A DNA stretch of 64,000 nt from positions 124,001 through 188,000 of IMG/VR virus record IMGVR_UViG_3300031951_021456; one strand, written 5' to 3'. Source of the DNA: a virus. Position numbers and translations under genes: made by a program. Positions 17,516 to 27,587 of this stretch are shown in pieces. Every line of letters starts with the position of its first letter. The stretch's first letter is position 1. The notes under the pieces are model-generated. The model made no database searches. It was not told where the DNA came from and worked only from the letters and a program-made list of their open reading frames with translations.

Positions 17516-19063
17516 ATGGCAGCAATAAAAACCGACCAATTGAGAATTAGAGAAGCCAAGCGTTTTGTTGATGCTGCAATTTCTGGTGAAGATATTTACT
17601 ATACATTTATAGGACTTCCAAATGCTGTAAATTATAAAGAAAATTGGGACGCTGAACCTATTTCTCCCAAAGATAGTCTAGATCAGGAAAATGACTATTG
17701 GGATACTATGCTGGCACTAAAAAGAGTTGCTCCAACAGGAATACGTCAAGTTGTAAAAAAAAGCCTATGGTCTTCTGGCACAACTTATGATATGTATCGC
17801 AATGATATAACCAGGACAAACCTTTCTAGACCATCTAATGCTACGTCATTGTACTCTGCTAATTATTTTGTTGTAAATGAAGACTACAAAGTTTATATTT
17901 GTTTATATAATGGTGTAGATCCTGAGAATCCAAATGGGCGCCCATCTTTAAGTCAACCTTCCTTTACAGATTTAGAGCCTAGAAAAGCTGGTGAAAGTGG
18001 GGATGGATATATTTGGAAATATCTTTACACAATTAAACCTAGTGATATTATAAAATTTGATACCAGTAATTATATTCCAGTTCCACCAGATTGGGAAACA
18101 AACTCTGAGTATGCTGCTGTTCGTAATAATGCAATAAATAGCGGCCAGTTGAAAGTTATTACTGTAATTGATCGTGGAATATCTGTTGGCAACCCAAATA
18201 CAACTTATGTTAAAGTTCCAATTAAAGGCGATGGAGATGGAGCAGAAGCCACTATTATCACAAATAATGACTCTAAAGTTGACTCAATAACAATAACAAA
18301 AGGTGGTAATGGTTACACATATGGAAGTGTGGATATTTCAGCAGGGGGAATTCCAGTTTCTAATACTGCTCCAATTTTTAATGTAATAATTCCACCAAAA
18401 GGTGGACATGGGTATGATATCTACAGAGAGTTGGGAGCAACAAAAGTTATCCTTTATAGCCGCTTTGAAAATGATTCTCAAAATCCAGATTTTATTGTTG
18501 GGAATCAAGTTGCAAGAGTGGGAATTATAAAAAATCCACTAGCGCCAACAGCTTCTACACCTTTAGACGTAGATAGAGCAAATTCACTATATGCGATTAA
18601 AGTATCTGGAAATAATTTAATCGCATCATCTTTTCCGGCAGATGCATATTTTACTCAGACTATCGGCCTTGGGGTTACAGCAGTTGGTAGGGTTGCAACA
18701 TTTGACTATATGAATAATGTTCTTAGATATTGGCAAGACCGAACATTAGTTGGTTTTAATACTGATGGAACTTTAAATACCAATCCAATCTATGGTTACA
18801 GGCTTAATAGATTTACATCCTCTCCTGAAACTGGTGGCTCATTAAATTTAACTTGCAACAATACTATAGTTCAAATTGATACTACCTTTAATGGTAATTA
18901 TAACCCAATAAATAATAGTTATCTTGGTCAATATTTTACCAATGGTCTTTCAGATCCAGAAGTAAAAAAATATTCAGGTGATATTATTCATGTTGACAAT
19001 AGATCTTCATATACTAGATCTATAAATCAAAAAGAAGACATCAAAGTTATTTTACAATTTTAA
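17516..19063 (+). CDS. gp8: Baseplate wedge subunit gp8
   Basis: 515 residues; T4 gp8 has 334, so this form carries an insertion. Family features are clear at both ends: EDIYYTFIGLPNAVNY near the N-terminus, AGESGDGYIWKYLYTIKPSD (T4: GDGYVWEYLFEI), NYIPVPPDWE (T4: EYIVVPWPEE), and the C-terminal SGDIIHVDNR ... INQKEDIKVILQF matching T4 SGEMIYMENR ... TEEINILFTF. The extra middle part contains a GxGYxxxxV unit (KGGNGYTYGSVDIS) of the type seen in the giant protein. gp8 binds gp7 and gp10 in the wedge. Confidence 0.9.
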   Translation: MAAIKTDQLRIREAKRFVDAAISGEDIYYTFIGLPNAVNYKENWDAEPISPKDSLDQENDYWDTMLALKRVAPTGIRQVVKKSLWSSGTTYDMYRNDITRTNLSRPSNATSLYSANYFVVNEDYKVYICLYNGVDPENPNGRPSLSQPSFTDLEPRKAGESGDGYIWKYLYTIKPSDIIKFDTSNYIPVPPDWETNSEYAAVRNNAINSGQLKVITVIDRGISVGNPNTTYVKVPIKGDGDGAEATIITNNDSKVDSITITKGGNGYTYGSVDISAGGIPVSNTAPIFNVIIPPKGGHGYDIYRELGATKVILYSRFENDSQNPDFIVGNQVARVGIIKNPLAPTASTPLDVDRANSLYAIKVSGNNLIASSFPADAYFTQTIGLGVTAVGRVATFDYMNNVLRYWQDRTLVGFNTDGTLNTNPIYGYRLNRFTSSPETGGSLNLTCNNTIVQIDTTFNGNYNPINNSYLGQYFTNGLSDPEVKKYSGDIIHVDNRSSYTRSINQKEDIKVILQF

Positions 19064-19069
19064 TTTAAA

Positions 19070-22000
19070 ATGCCACAGGAAACAAATCTTAATATTACTC
19101 CATATAATGATGATTATAGTCAGGCTAATGCTTACTATAAAATTTTATTTAAGCCAAATCCTGTTCAGGCGAGAGAATTAAATAATCTCCAATCAATTTT
19201 ACAAAATCAAATTGAGCAATTTGGAAATCATATTTTTAAAGAAGGTTCGGTTGTAATACCTGGAAATTTAGATTATGATGATGACTTAAGTGCAGTTGAG
19301 CTTCAAAATACATACAATGGCATTTCAATTATATCATATTTACAACTATTAGAAGGTAAGACACTTAAAGGTAAAAATAGTGGGGTTACAGCTACTGTTG
19401 TTTTAGTTCAAACCCAGAATGAATCAATACGTGGTAATAGCACAATTTATGTAAAATATATAAACTCTAGTATGGAAACTGGAGTAAGTTCTTTATTTGC
19501 AGATGGTGAAGAGTTAATTGTTGAAGAATCTGCAGTTAATACATTATCCACTGGAGAAACTGTAATTTTTACATCTGGTCAAACTGTAGCTGCAACTATT
19601 TCTAGTAACTGTAACTCTATTGCTAGTTCTATTACAGTTTTTGATGGTATCTATTTCGTTAGGGGAACTTTTGTAAACGTTTTCAAACATACAATAATTC
19701 TTGACCAATATTCAAATAAAGCTTCATTTAGAGTTGGATTTAACATAAATGAAAAAATTATAACTGCATATGATGATCCAGGACTATTTGATAATTCTTC
19801 TGGGTTTTCCAATTATACTGCTCCTGGAGCAGACAGATTTTCATTTGAATTGATTTTAGCTAAGTATGATCTGAATGAAGAGAAACCTAGCAATTTTGTG
19901 CAACTCCTAGAAATTCAAAAAGGTGTTTTAATTTCTAATCAAAATATTCCAGAATATAACACATTAGCCAAAGAGCTTGCAAGAAGAACCTTCAATGAGT
20001 CTGGAAATTATTATGTAAATTCTCCAACAATTTCAATTAACAATTCATTAAATGATCTGTTGGGTAATAATGGAATTTATGATTTAGGTGAATTTACATA
20101 TGATGGAAATACACCATCGGATGATTTAGGAATCTATAAAATTTCTCCAATAAGTGCATTCGTTCAGGGTTATGAAATTAATACTGGAGTTAAACTCATT
20201 GATTTCCAAAAACCTAGAACTAAAAAATATCTTGAAAACCAAGAAGTTAATTATTATACCGGACCAACTTTAACTCTTAATAGAGTATATGGGTCTCCTT
20301 TTGTGGGAATTTCAACAAACTATACTTTAAGTCTGAGAGATACTAGAGTTGGAGTTTCACAAATTATTGCTCCTGGTAAAGAGATTGGATTGGCTAGGGT
20401 TTATGATTTTGCATTAGAATCTGGCTCATATTCTAATACTAATGCTAATATAAATGAGTGGGATATTTCTCTTTTTGATATTCAAACTTATACAGAGATT
20501 GCCTTAAATCAAAATCTCAATAATGATTTACTCTACAATATTCCATGTAAAATTGAAGGTTCTTCAAGTGGAGCTAGTGGATTTATTCGCTATGATTCAA
20601 GAAATATTGGTATTTTAACAGCCTATGATATTAATGGTTCATTTATTGTTGGTGAAAGATTAAAATTTAATGGTATTGAAAACTCAAGAGTTTCTATAGC
20701 TGTAACTTCATATTCTCTGGATGATGTAAAAGCTGTTTATGGTATTGTTGGAACTGCTTTTACATTTACGGCTGATGTTAAACAAGTTCCCAAAAAAACT
20801 ATAGGGCAAGTCAATATTACTCAATCTACTGGAATTTCAACAGTAACTAATTCTACTAGCATTTTTACTGATAATGCAAAACTTGGGAATCTAGTTTCTT
20901 TTACAACACCTGGAATTTCTACTGTAAACTATGCAACTATTACTGGGATTTCCCCCAATTCTCTTACAATTTCTGGTGTTACTACTGTTATTGGAATTTG
21001 TGAAGGAAAACTTCCAAATTTAACAATAAATCCTACTGATTTTGCTATTTTAGCAGCATCTAGTAGTCGCTCTCAGGATAATACTTTATATACTAAATTA
21101 CCCAAAGATAAGGTGAGTGATGTAAATCTAACAAATTCTAATATCACTATAAGAAAACAATTTGATGTTGTAATTTCTGCAAATTCAATTGGGCCAATTA
21201 ATTCTGAAAATGATGAAACATTTTTACCATTTGATGAAGAGCGATATGCACTAATTAGGGAAGATGGTAATACAGAAGCACTATCCACAGATAAATTTGT
21301 CTACACAAATGGTTCAAAATCTTTAACAATTAATGGGTTGGGAACATCAACAAAAGCAAAGCTAATAGCGTCTCTTAGAAAGATAAATGTAAGAGAAAAG
21401 GTAAAATATAAAAATAGAATTCAGACCATAATTATTGACAAATCTAGCTACAGTAGTTCTGGAATAGGAACTACAACTATTAACGATGGTCTAATATATG
21501 GAAACTATCCTTATGGGACTAGAGTTCAAGATGTTGAATTATGTCTTTTATCACCAGATGTGACAAAAATTTATGGTATTTTTGAGTCTTCAACTATAAA
21601 TTCAGCAAGTCTTCCATCTCTTAATTTATCATCAATGAGTGGTCCAACAAATAAAGTTGATGATCTCCTCATTGGTGAAAGAATTATAGGAAATACATCA
21701 GAATGCGTTGCAATATACACTAAAAAAAGTAATGATTTAGAGATTAACATTACATTTTTAAATTCCTCGCGTTTTCTTATTGGTGAGATAGTTACATTTC
21801 AAGAATCTGGTATAACAGCAAAAATTAATGCAATTTCCTTAGGTGACCGAGACATTACAACACATTATTCATTTGAGACAAATCAAAAATCTACAATATA
21901 TGATTATAGTAAACTAATAAGAAAGCCAGATAAAAAGGAGCCAACTAGAAAATTGACTGTAGTATATGAATCTGCATCGTTTTTAACTTCAGATGTTGGT

Positions 22001-24031
22001 GACATTATTACAATAAATTCATATAATAATTTTGATTATTGTGAATTGCCAAATGTAGATGGCATAAGTGTTTCGGATATTATTGATATTAGACCAAGAG
22101 TTTCAAATTTCACTCCCGTTGAAAATTCTAGATCTCCATTTGAATTTCTCGGTAGAAGTTTTTCATTAGATTACTTAAATCCCAAAAATATTTTAGCTTC
22201 TGATGAGTCTCTAAATTTAGGATATTCATTTTATTTACCTAGAATTGATAAATTATTTTTAACTTCAGAAGGAAATATTGAATTAATTTCAGGATATCCT
22301 AGTGAAACTCCACTATCGCCACAGTCTTTAGAAAATTCTATTGAAATTGCTACAATTAAATTACCTGCATATTTGTGTAATACATTAGATGGTCAAATTG
22401 ATCTTAAAATGTATAAGCGCTATCGGATGGAGGATATTAAAATTCTTGAAGATAGAATTTCTAACTTAGAATATTACACATCTTTGACCCTTCTTGAATC
22501 CGATACATCTAAATTATTCATCCCTGATAGTTTTGGTAATAATAGATTTAAGTCTGGGTTTTTCGTGGATAACTTTTCTACTACAATACCACAAAATAAA
22601 TTAGCTATTTTTAAAAATAGCATTGATATAACTGAAGGGGAGCTTCGCCCAACACCATTTACAACACACTTAGATTTAATTATAGCGACAAAATCAATTA
22701 TTGGCGTAGGAACTATTGCAGAAACAAATATTGATTTGCGTTTTAATGATGATTTATTGGGAACCAATGTTAAAAAAACTGGTAATCTTATTACATTAGA
22801 TTATGATCAAGTTGTTGAAATAACTCAACCATATTCAACTAGGGTTGAAAGTGTCTCTTCTTATAGAAGTAATATTTTTAGTGGGTCTCTCACGCTATAT
22901 CCATCAACAGATGTTTGGGCAGATCAAGTAAAGGTTTCAACGAATTATGTTGCAGCTAAAACTTTAGTAGCAACCCCCGAACAATTAGCAATAGCTCAGG
23001 CAAATTCGCAAAATGGTATGAATCCAGTCTTATGGGATCATGTTTCAAAAATTTGGACCGAAGGAAACACATTAATTAGTAGTCAAATTATTAATTATAT
23101 TCGTTCAAGAAATATTGAATTTGTTGGCAAAAGATTGAAACCATTTACGAAATTTTATGTATTTTTTGACAATAGGTCATTAGAAAAGTATATAATCCCC
23201 AAACTTATTGAAATTCAAATGGTATCTGGAACTTTCCAAGTTGGCGAGACTGTTATTGGCACAAATACATTAACAGGAGCGGCAATTAAATTTAGGACTG
23301 CCTCTAGCAATCACAAATATGGCCCCTATAATTCCCCAGAAACTATTTTTTCTATTAATCCATATTCACCTACAAATAACATTGCAGCCAATTATTCATC
23401 AACCTCCACTATTTTAAATGTTGATACTTTCAGTTTATCTAATATAGTTCAAAGTAGCTTTTCGGGTTATATTGATAGTGGTATGAGATTAAAGGGGCAA
23501 ACATCAAATGCAGAAGCAATCATTAAATCCGATATTAAACTGATAACAGATAATGTTGGGGATATTATTGGTTCTATTTTCATACCCAATGGTACTCCTA
23601 GTTTTGAGACTGGAAGCAAATTAGTTAAAATAACAAATAATTCAACTAACTCTACAGTAATTGGAGATGCAATTTCCTTTGCTGAAACTAATTTTATATC
23701 TTCTGGTAGTCTTAACAAATATCAGGAAAATATTGTTGGAACGGATCCACGGTCAGTTGTAACTCCAACTACACCAAATATAAGACCAGCTCCACCCACA
23801 GGAAGTCCACAAGTTCAAGTACAAAAGCCATGGCAAGATGGAGATATCTCAGTTAGGGGGAGTAATGTTTCAGATGACGAAGGAAATCGTTTAGTCAATA
23901 GCATAAATCAAAAGAATGATACTTCTTTCTCATTATCACAATTAAAAAGCGCTGCAGGTATAAATCAATTAAATAAAGTATCTGAGCTTAATAGAATAAA
24001 TGAAGCTGCAAGACGCTTAGCAGGAAGATAA
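19070..24031 (+). CDS. DUF4815-type baseplate/fibre structural protein (1653 aa)
   Basis: The N-terminus NLNITPYNDDYSQANAYYKI ... KPNPVQARELNNLQSILQNQ ... FGNHIFKEGSVV is the hallmark of the DUF4815 family, which occurs in cyanophage and other myovirus baseplates in the gp9/gp10 region. The middle is beta-rich with an RMEDIKILEDRISNLEYYTS helix near residue 1120, and the C-terminal part is Pro- and Asn-rich. It starts 6 bases after gp8. In related phages this protein is thought to join the wedge to tail fibres; that role is inferred. The following gene (24056-26533) resembles the C-terminal part found fused to DUF4815 in some phages. Confidence 0.8.
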   Translation: MPQETNLNITPYNDDYSQANAYYKILFKPNPVQARELNNLQSILQNQIEQFGNHIFKEGSVVIPGNLDYDDDLSAVELQNTYNGISIISYLQLLEGKTLKGKNSGVTATVVLVQTQNESIRGNSTIYVKYINSSMETGVSSLFADGEELIVEESAVNTLSTGETVIFTSGQTVAATISSNCNSIASSITVFDGIYFVRGTFVNVFKHTIILDQYSNKASFRVGFNINEKIITAYDDPGLFDNSSGFSNYTAPGADRFSFELILAKYDLNEEKPSNFVQLLEIQKGVLISNQNIPEYNTLAKELARRTFNESGNYYVNSPTISINNSLNDLLGNNGIYDLGEFTYDGNTPSDDLGIYKISPISAFVQGYEINTGVKLIDFQKPRTKKYLENQEVNYYTGPTLTLNRVYGSPFVGISTNYTLSLRDTRVGVSQIIAPGKEIGLARVYDFALESGSYSNTNANINEWDISLFDIQTYTEIALNQNLNNDLLYNIPCKIEGSSSGASGFIRYDSRNIGILTAYDINGSFIVGERLKFNGIENSRVSIAVTSYSLDDVKAVYGIVGTAFTFTADVKQVPKKTIGQVNITQSTGISTVTNSTSIFTDNAKLGNLVSFTTPGISTVNYATITGISPNSLTISGVTTVIGICEGKLPNLTINPTDFAILAASSSRSQDNTLYTKLPKDKVSDVNLTNSNITIRKQFDVVISANSIGPINSENDETFLPFDEERYALIREDGNTEALSTDKFVYTNGSKSLTINGLGTSTKAKLIASLRKINVREKVKYKNRIQTIIIDKSSYSSSGIGTTTINDGLIYGNYPYGTRVQDVELCLLSPDVTKIYGIFESSTINSASLPSLNLSSMSGPTNKVDDLLIGERIIGNTSECVAIYTKKSNDLEINITFLNSSRFLIGEIVTFQESGITAKINAISLGDRDITTHYSFETNQKSTIYDYSKLIRKPDKKEPTRKLTVVYESASFLTSDVGDIITINSYNNFDYCELPNVDGISVSDIIDIRPRVSNFTPVENSRSPFEFLGRSFSLDYLNPKNILASDESLNLGYSFYLPRIDKLFLTSEGNIELISGYPSETPLSPQSLENSIEIATIKLPAYLCNTLDGQIDLKMYKRYRMEDIKILEDRISNLEYYTSLTLLESDTSKLFIPDSFGNNRFKSGFFVDNFSTTIPQNKLAIFKNSIDITEGELRPTPFTTHLDLIIATKSIIGVGTIAETNIDLRFNDDLLGTNVKKTGNLITLDYDQVVEITQPYSTRVESVSSYRSNIFSGSLTLYPSTDVWADQVKVSTNYVAAKTLVATPEQLAIAQANSQNGMNPVLWDHVSKIWTEGNTLISSQIINYIRSRNIEFVGKRLKPFTKFYVFFDNRSLEKYIIPKLIEIQMVSGTFQVGETVIGTNTLTGAAIKFRTASSNHKYGPYNSPETIFSINPYSPTNNIAANYSSTSTILNVDTFSLSNIVQSSFSGYIDSGMRLKGQTSNAEAIIKSDIKLITDNVGDIIGSIFIPNGTPSFETGSKLVKITNNSTNSTVIGDAISFAETNFISSGSLNKYQENIVGTDPRSVVTPTTPNIRPAPPTGSPQVQVQKPWQDGDISVRGSNVSDDEGNRLVNSINQKNDTSFSLSQLKSAAGINQLNKVSELNRINEAARRLAGR

Positions 24032-24035
24032 ATAG
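24026..24035 (+). promoter_or_regulatory. Late-promoter-like box (AGATAAATAG)
   Basis: AGATAAATAG overlaps the TAA of the DUF4815 gene and lies about 21 bases before the ATG at 24056. Confidence 0.55.
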
Positions 24036-24055
24036 TTTATCGCAGTAGTAAATAA

Positions 24056-26533
24056 ATGAAACTAGCAGATCCAATTGCACAAACATTTTATGTTCAGCCA
24101 GAAACTGGCTATTTTGCTACAGCAATTGATCTATTTTTTTACAGTAAAGATCCTACCCTTCCAGTAACTATACAATTAAGGCCAACAAAATATAGTCAAC
24201 CTTCAGATTTATTTTATCAATATTCTGAGGTAGTTTTATACCCTGATAAAATATCAACTTCAAATGATGGCTCTTTAGCAACTAGGGTTACTTTTGAATC
24301 ACCAATTTTTCTAGAAGGTGAAACATTCCATTGTATTTGTCTTTTATCAAATTCAGATCAATATAAAGTTCACATTTCTAGGCTAACTGAGATGGATCTA
24401 TCATCTAGTAGTACCAGTAGTGTTTTTGTAACTAAGCAACCACTTTCAGGATCATTTTTTAAATCTCAAAATGGTTCTCTTTGGACAGAAGTTCAAACCG
24501 ATGATTTAAAATTTACATTATATAGAGCGAATTTTAAATCAACTCAGGGTGATATTAATTTTTATAATGCTGAATTAGGCGAAGCAAATAATCAAATTGC
24601 TACTCTCAACCCAAATCCAATTGAAAATAGTTCTAGACAAATTAGAGTTGGATTTGCATCAACTCTAATTTCTCCAAGTTTAACTATAGGTAACATAATT
24701 ACTCAATCCAATTCTACTGGCACAGGAAATTTATTAGATTATAGTGGTTCTGCTAGTGGCAATTTAAACATAATTAATGCAGGAATTGGATATACCCCTC
24801 TAAGTGGAATTTTTACATTTTCAAATGTTCCACTAAAATCTATAAGCGGTTTTGGTAGAAATGCCACAGCAACCATCACAATTTCAAATGGTTCTGTAAT
24901 TTCATCTGGAACTACAATTAACTCTGGCGGAGTCGGATATAGTATTGGCGATGTAATAACCCCAGTCTCTTTAGGGTCTGCAAATTTAGGAACTGATATG
25001 TTATTATCGGTTCAAACTTTAACTGGAGTAAATGAACTTTTTATTGGAAATGTTCAAGGTGAGTTTGAGATTAATAACTCAAATAAAAATATTCTAGCTT
25101 CTGGAGCTGATCTCAATTTTAGCCCTTCAACTAAAGCATATCCAAATAGTATAACTGTTGAAGTAAGTGGAGATCATCTAATAGTTAATCATAAAAATCA
25201 TGGAATGCATTCTAATCAAAGTAATGTAAAACTTAGCAATGTTGTTAGTGATGTAAATACAACAAAACTATCTGCTTCTTATAGTAATACTTCAACTTTA
25301 AATATTATTCTACAAAATGTTTCAAGTTTCTCTACATTTGAAAACCTTACAGTTTCCCCAACAAATCCGGGTTATATATTAATTGGTTCTGAAATTATCT
25401 CATATAATGGTATTAGCGGTAATACTTTAAGTGGTATAACTCGTTCTATTGATCAAACTGTGGCATCATCTTACTCAGTTGATGAGCCAGTAATGAAATA
25501 TGAATTGAATGGAGTTTCTTTGCGTCGTATAAATAAAACCCATAATTTAAGTGATACAACTGAAGCTAATGCCATTGGATTAGATCATTATAAGATAAAG
25601 ATTGATTTTACTCAAGGTGGCAACATACAAGCTCTTCCACAAGGTATAACAAATAGAAGTCAAGGTTCACCTTTAGGTCAACTTTTCTTTAAAGAAACAG
25701 AATCAAATGGCGGAAATGCGGTAAAAGCAACACAAAATATACCCTTTGAAATAATCCGACCAATCATTGAAGCTAAAGTTTATCCAACCACAAAATTAAC
25801 TTCCCAAATTAGAACAACAACCGGTAAAAGTATAAGTGGAAATGAGATCTCATATCTTGATGGGGGGTTTACAGAAATTAACTTAACTGAAAACAATTAT
25901 TTTAATTCACCCAGAGTTGTTGCATCTAAAGTTAATGAAAATTTACATTTGAATAATTTTCCTGGAAATAAGTCTTTAACATTAAAAGTTCAATTCAATT
26001 CTTCTAGTTCATATATTTCTCCGACTGTAGATTTACAAAGAGTTTCTCTATCTTTTACATCCAATCGTGTCAATAATGTAGTTGAAAATTTTGAAACTGA
26101 TAGTAGAGTCGCAACAATTGAAAATGATCCTTCAGCTTTTATCTATGTTAGTGAACTAAATCAACTTGAACTTCCAGCAAATGGTTTGAAAGTTTATATA
26201 ACTGCTCATATTAATATTTTTAGTGAGGTAAGATGCCTGTATTCAATTTCAAATAATCCAAATGATCCGTTAAATTATTACCCCTTTCCTGGTTATAATA
26301 ATATCAACAACGACTCATCAAAGAACAATGGCCTATATGATTTAAATCTCCTGAAGGCTGATAAGGTTGGCTTTAAACCAAATGAAATTTCATATAAAGA
26401 ATATACATTTACTGCAAATTCATTAGCCCCATTTAGATATTATAGTATTAAGCTTGTGGGAACTTCAACAAATCAAGCATATCCACCGAGAGTTGATGAT
26501 TTAAGGGTCATTGCATTAGCCGGAGAAAGCTAA
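24056..26533 (+). CDS. Baseplate structural protein (825 aa), partner of DUF4815 protein
   Basis: The N-terminus KLADPIAQTFYVQPETGYFA, followed by DLFFYSKDPTLPVTIQLRP and a second half with QPLSGSFFKSQNGSLW and DDLKFTLYRANF, matches the carboxyl part of large DUF4815-type baseplate proteins. Here it is a separate gene with its own late promoter and start, so the module appears split into two polypeptides. It also has GxGY repeats near residue 240-310 and an ILIGSEIISYNGISGNTLSG unit like those of the giant protein. The C-terminal third carries a beta-rich domain ending near LRVIALAGES. Likely a tail-fibre attachment or wedge-periphery protein. Confidence 0.75.
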   Translation: MKLADPIAQTFYVQPETGYFATAIDLFFYSKDPTLPVTIQLRPTKYSQPSDLFYQYSEVVLYPDKISTSNDGSLATRVTFESPIFLEGETFHCICLLSNSDQYKVHISRLTEMDLSSSSTSSVFVTKQPLSGSFFKSQNGSLWTEVQTDDLKFTLYRANFKSTQGDINFYNAELGEANNQIATLNPNPIENSSRQIRVGFASTLISPSLTIGNIITQSNSTGTGNLLDYSGSASGNLNIINAGIGYTPLSGIFTFSNVPLKSISGFGRNATATITISNGSVISSGTTINSGGVGYSIGDVITPVSLGSANLGTDMLLSVQTLTGVNELFIGNVQGEFEINNSNKNILASGADLNFSPSTKAYPNSITVEVSGDHLIVNHKNHGMHSNQSNVKLSNVVSDVNTTKLSASYSNTSTLNIILQNVSSFSTFENLTVSPTNPGYILIGSEIISYNGISGNTLSGITRSIDQTVASSYSVDEPVMKYELNGVSLRRINKTHNLSDTTEANAIGLDHYKIKIDFTQGGNIQALPQGITNRSQGSPLGQLFFKETESNGGNAVKATQNIPFEIIRPIIEAKVYPTTKLTSQIRTTTGKSISGNEISYLDGGFTEINLTENNYFNSPRVVASKVNENLHLNNFPGNKSLTLKVQFNSSSSYISPTVDLQRVSLSFTSNRVNNVVENFETDSRVATIENDPSAFIYVSELNQLELPANGLKVYITAHINIFSEVRCLYSISNNPNDPLNYYPFPGYNNINNDSSKNNGLYDLNLLKADKVGFKPNEISYKEYTFTANSLAPFRYYSIKLVGTSTNQAYPPRVDDLRVIALAGES

Positions 26534-26534
26534 A

Positions 26535-26768
26535 ATGACATTCACTAAAATTGATGGCCATCCAGATTTAGTTAGAAATGAAAGAACTAATTCAATTATT
26601 AATACTAATGAAGGTGAATACTCAAAATATTTGTATGCATCTAAAAATAAATTACAAGAAAAAACTAGAGTTGAAAATGTTGAACGTGAGTTAGATATTA
26701 TTAGAAATGAAATCAGTGAAGTTAAACATTTAATACAAAAACTTTTGAATTCTTGTTCACATAACTAA
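26535..26768 (+). CDS. Small coiled-coil protein (77 aa) between baseplate and neck genes
   Basis: Starts 1 base after the previous stop. The N-terminus FTKIDGHPDLVRNERTNSII is typical of a short protein found at this place in cyanophages, and the C-terminal half (VERELDIIRNEISEVKHLIQ) is a clear coiled coil. Function unknown; a structural adaptor or chaperone is possible. Confidence 0.75.
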   Translation: MTFTKIDGHPDLVRNERTNSIINTNEGEYSKYLYASKNKLQEKTRVENVERELDIIRNEISEVKHLIQKLLNSCSHN

Positions 26769-26780
26769 TTATAAAATAAT

Positions 26781-27587
26781 ATGGCACAACCTTCTTCTAG
26801 ACAAGGACTTGTTGATTATTGTCTCCGCCAACTTGGAGCACCTGTAATTAATATCGCTATTGCGGATGAGCAAGTTGATGATTTAATTGATGATGCTCTT
26901 CAATTTTTCTATGAAAGGCATTTTGATGGAGTTATACAAACTTTCTTAAAATATCAAGTAACGCAAGAAGATGTAGATAGAGCTAAAGGTGGTGTTGGCT
27001 TTGCATCTACATCTATTGATGGTTACAATTTCACTGAAACTGCAAATTATATTAAAATTCCACCACACATTATTGGAGTCAATAAGATTTTTAATTTTTC
27101 TACTGGTAGTAATCTCTCTAGTGGAATGTTTAATATTAAATATCAGTTATTTTTAAATGATTTATATTATTGGGGATCTCTTGAATTATTATCATACACA
27201 ATGGTGCAAAGATATCTTGAAGACATTAACTGGATTCTAAATCCTGAAAAAGCAGTGAGATTTAATAAGAGAGGCGATAAACTCTATATTGATGTCAATT
27301 GGACTGATGTTCAAGTTGGTCAGTATTTAGTAATTGACTGTTATCGGGCGATGGATCCTTCAGAATCTACGAAAGTTTGGAATGATTCATTTGTTAAAAG
27401 ATATGCAACAGCTTTAATCAAGAGACAATGGGGCCAAAATCTTTTGAAATATCAAGGTATGAAATTGCCGGGTGGTGTTGAATTTAATGGTAGACAGATT
27501 TATGATGATGCTCAGAGAGAAATTGATATAATTATGGAAAGAATGTCATATGACTATGAAATGCCGGCATTTGATCTCATTGGCTGA
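26781..27587 (+). CDS. gp13: Neck protein gp13
   Basis: 268 residues (T4: 309). The conserved N-terminal segment GLVDYCLRQLGAPVINIAIA, the acidic VDDLIDDALQFFYERHFDG and the central LYYWGSLELLSYTMVQRYLE identify the gp13 family. gp13 and gp14 form the neck ring that closes the packaged head and lets the tail dock. The TGA overlaps the gp14 ATG (27587) so the two are coupled. Confidence 0.92.
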   Translation: MAQPSSRQGLVDYCLRQLGAPVINIAIADEQVDDLIDDALQFFYERHFDGVIQTFLKYQVTQEDVDRAKGGVGFASTSIDGYNFTETANYIKIPPHIIGVNKIFNFSTGSNLSSGMFNIKYQLFLNDLYYWGSLELLSYTMVQRYLEDINWILNPEKAVRFNKRGDKLYIDVNWTDVQVGQYLVIDCYRAMDPSESTKVWNDSFVKRYATALIKRQWGQNLLKYQGMKLPGGVEFNGRQIYDDAQREIDIIMERMSYDYEMPAFDLIG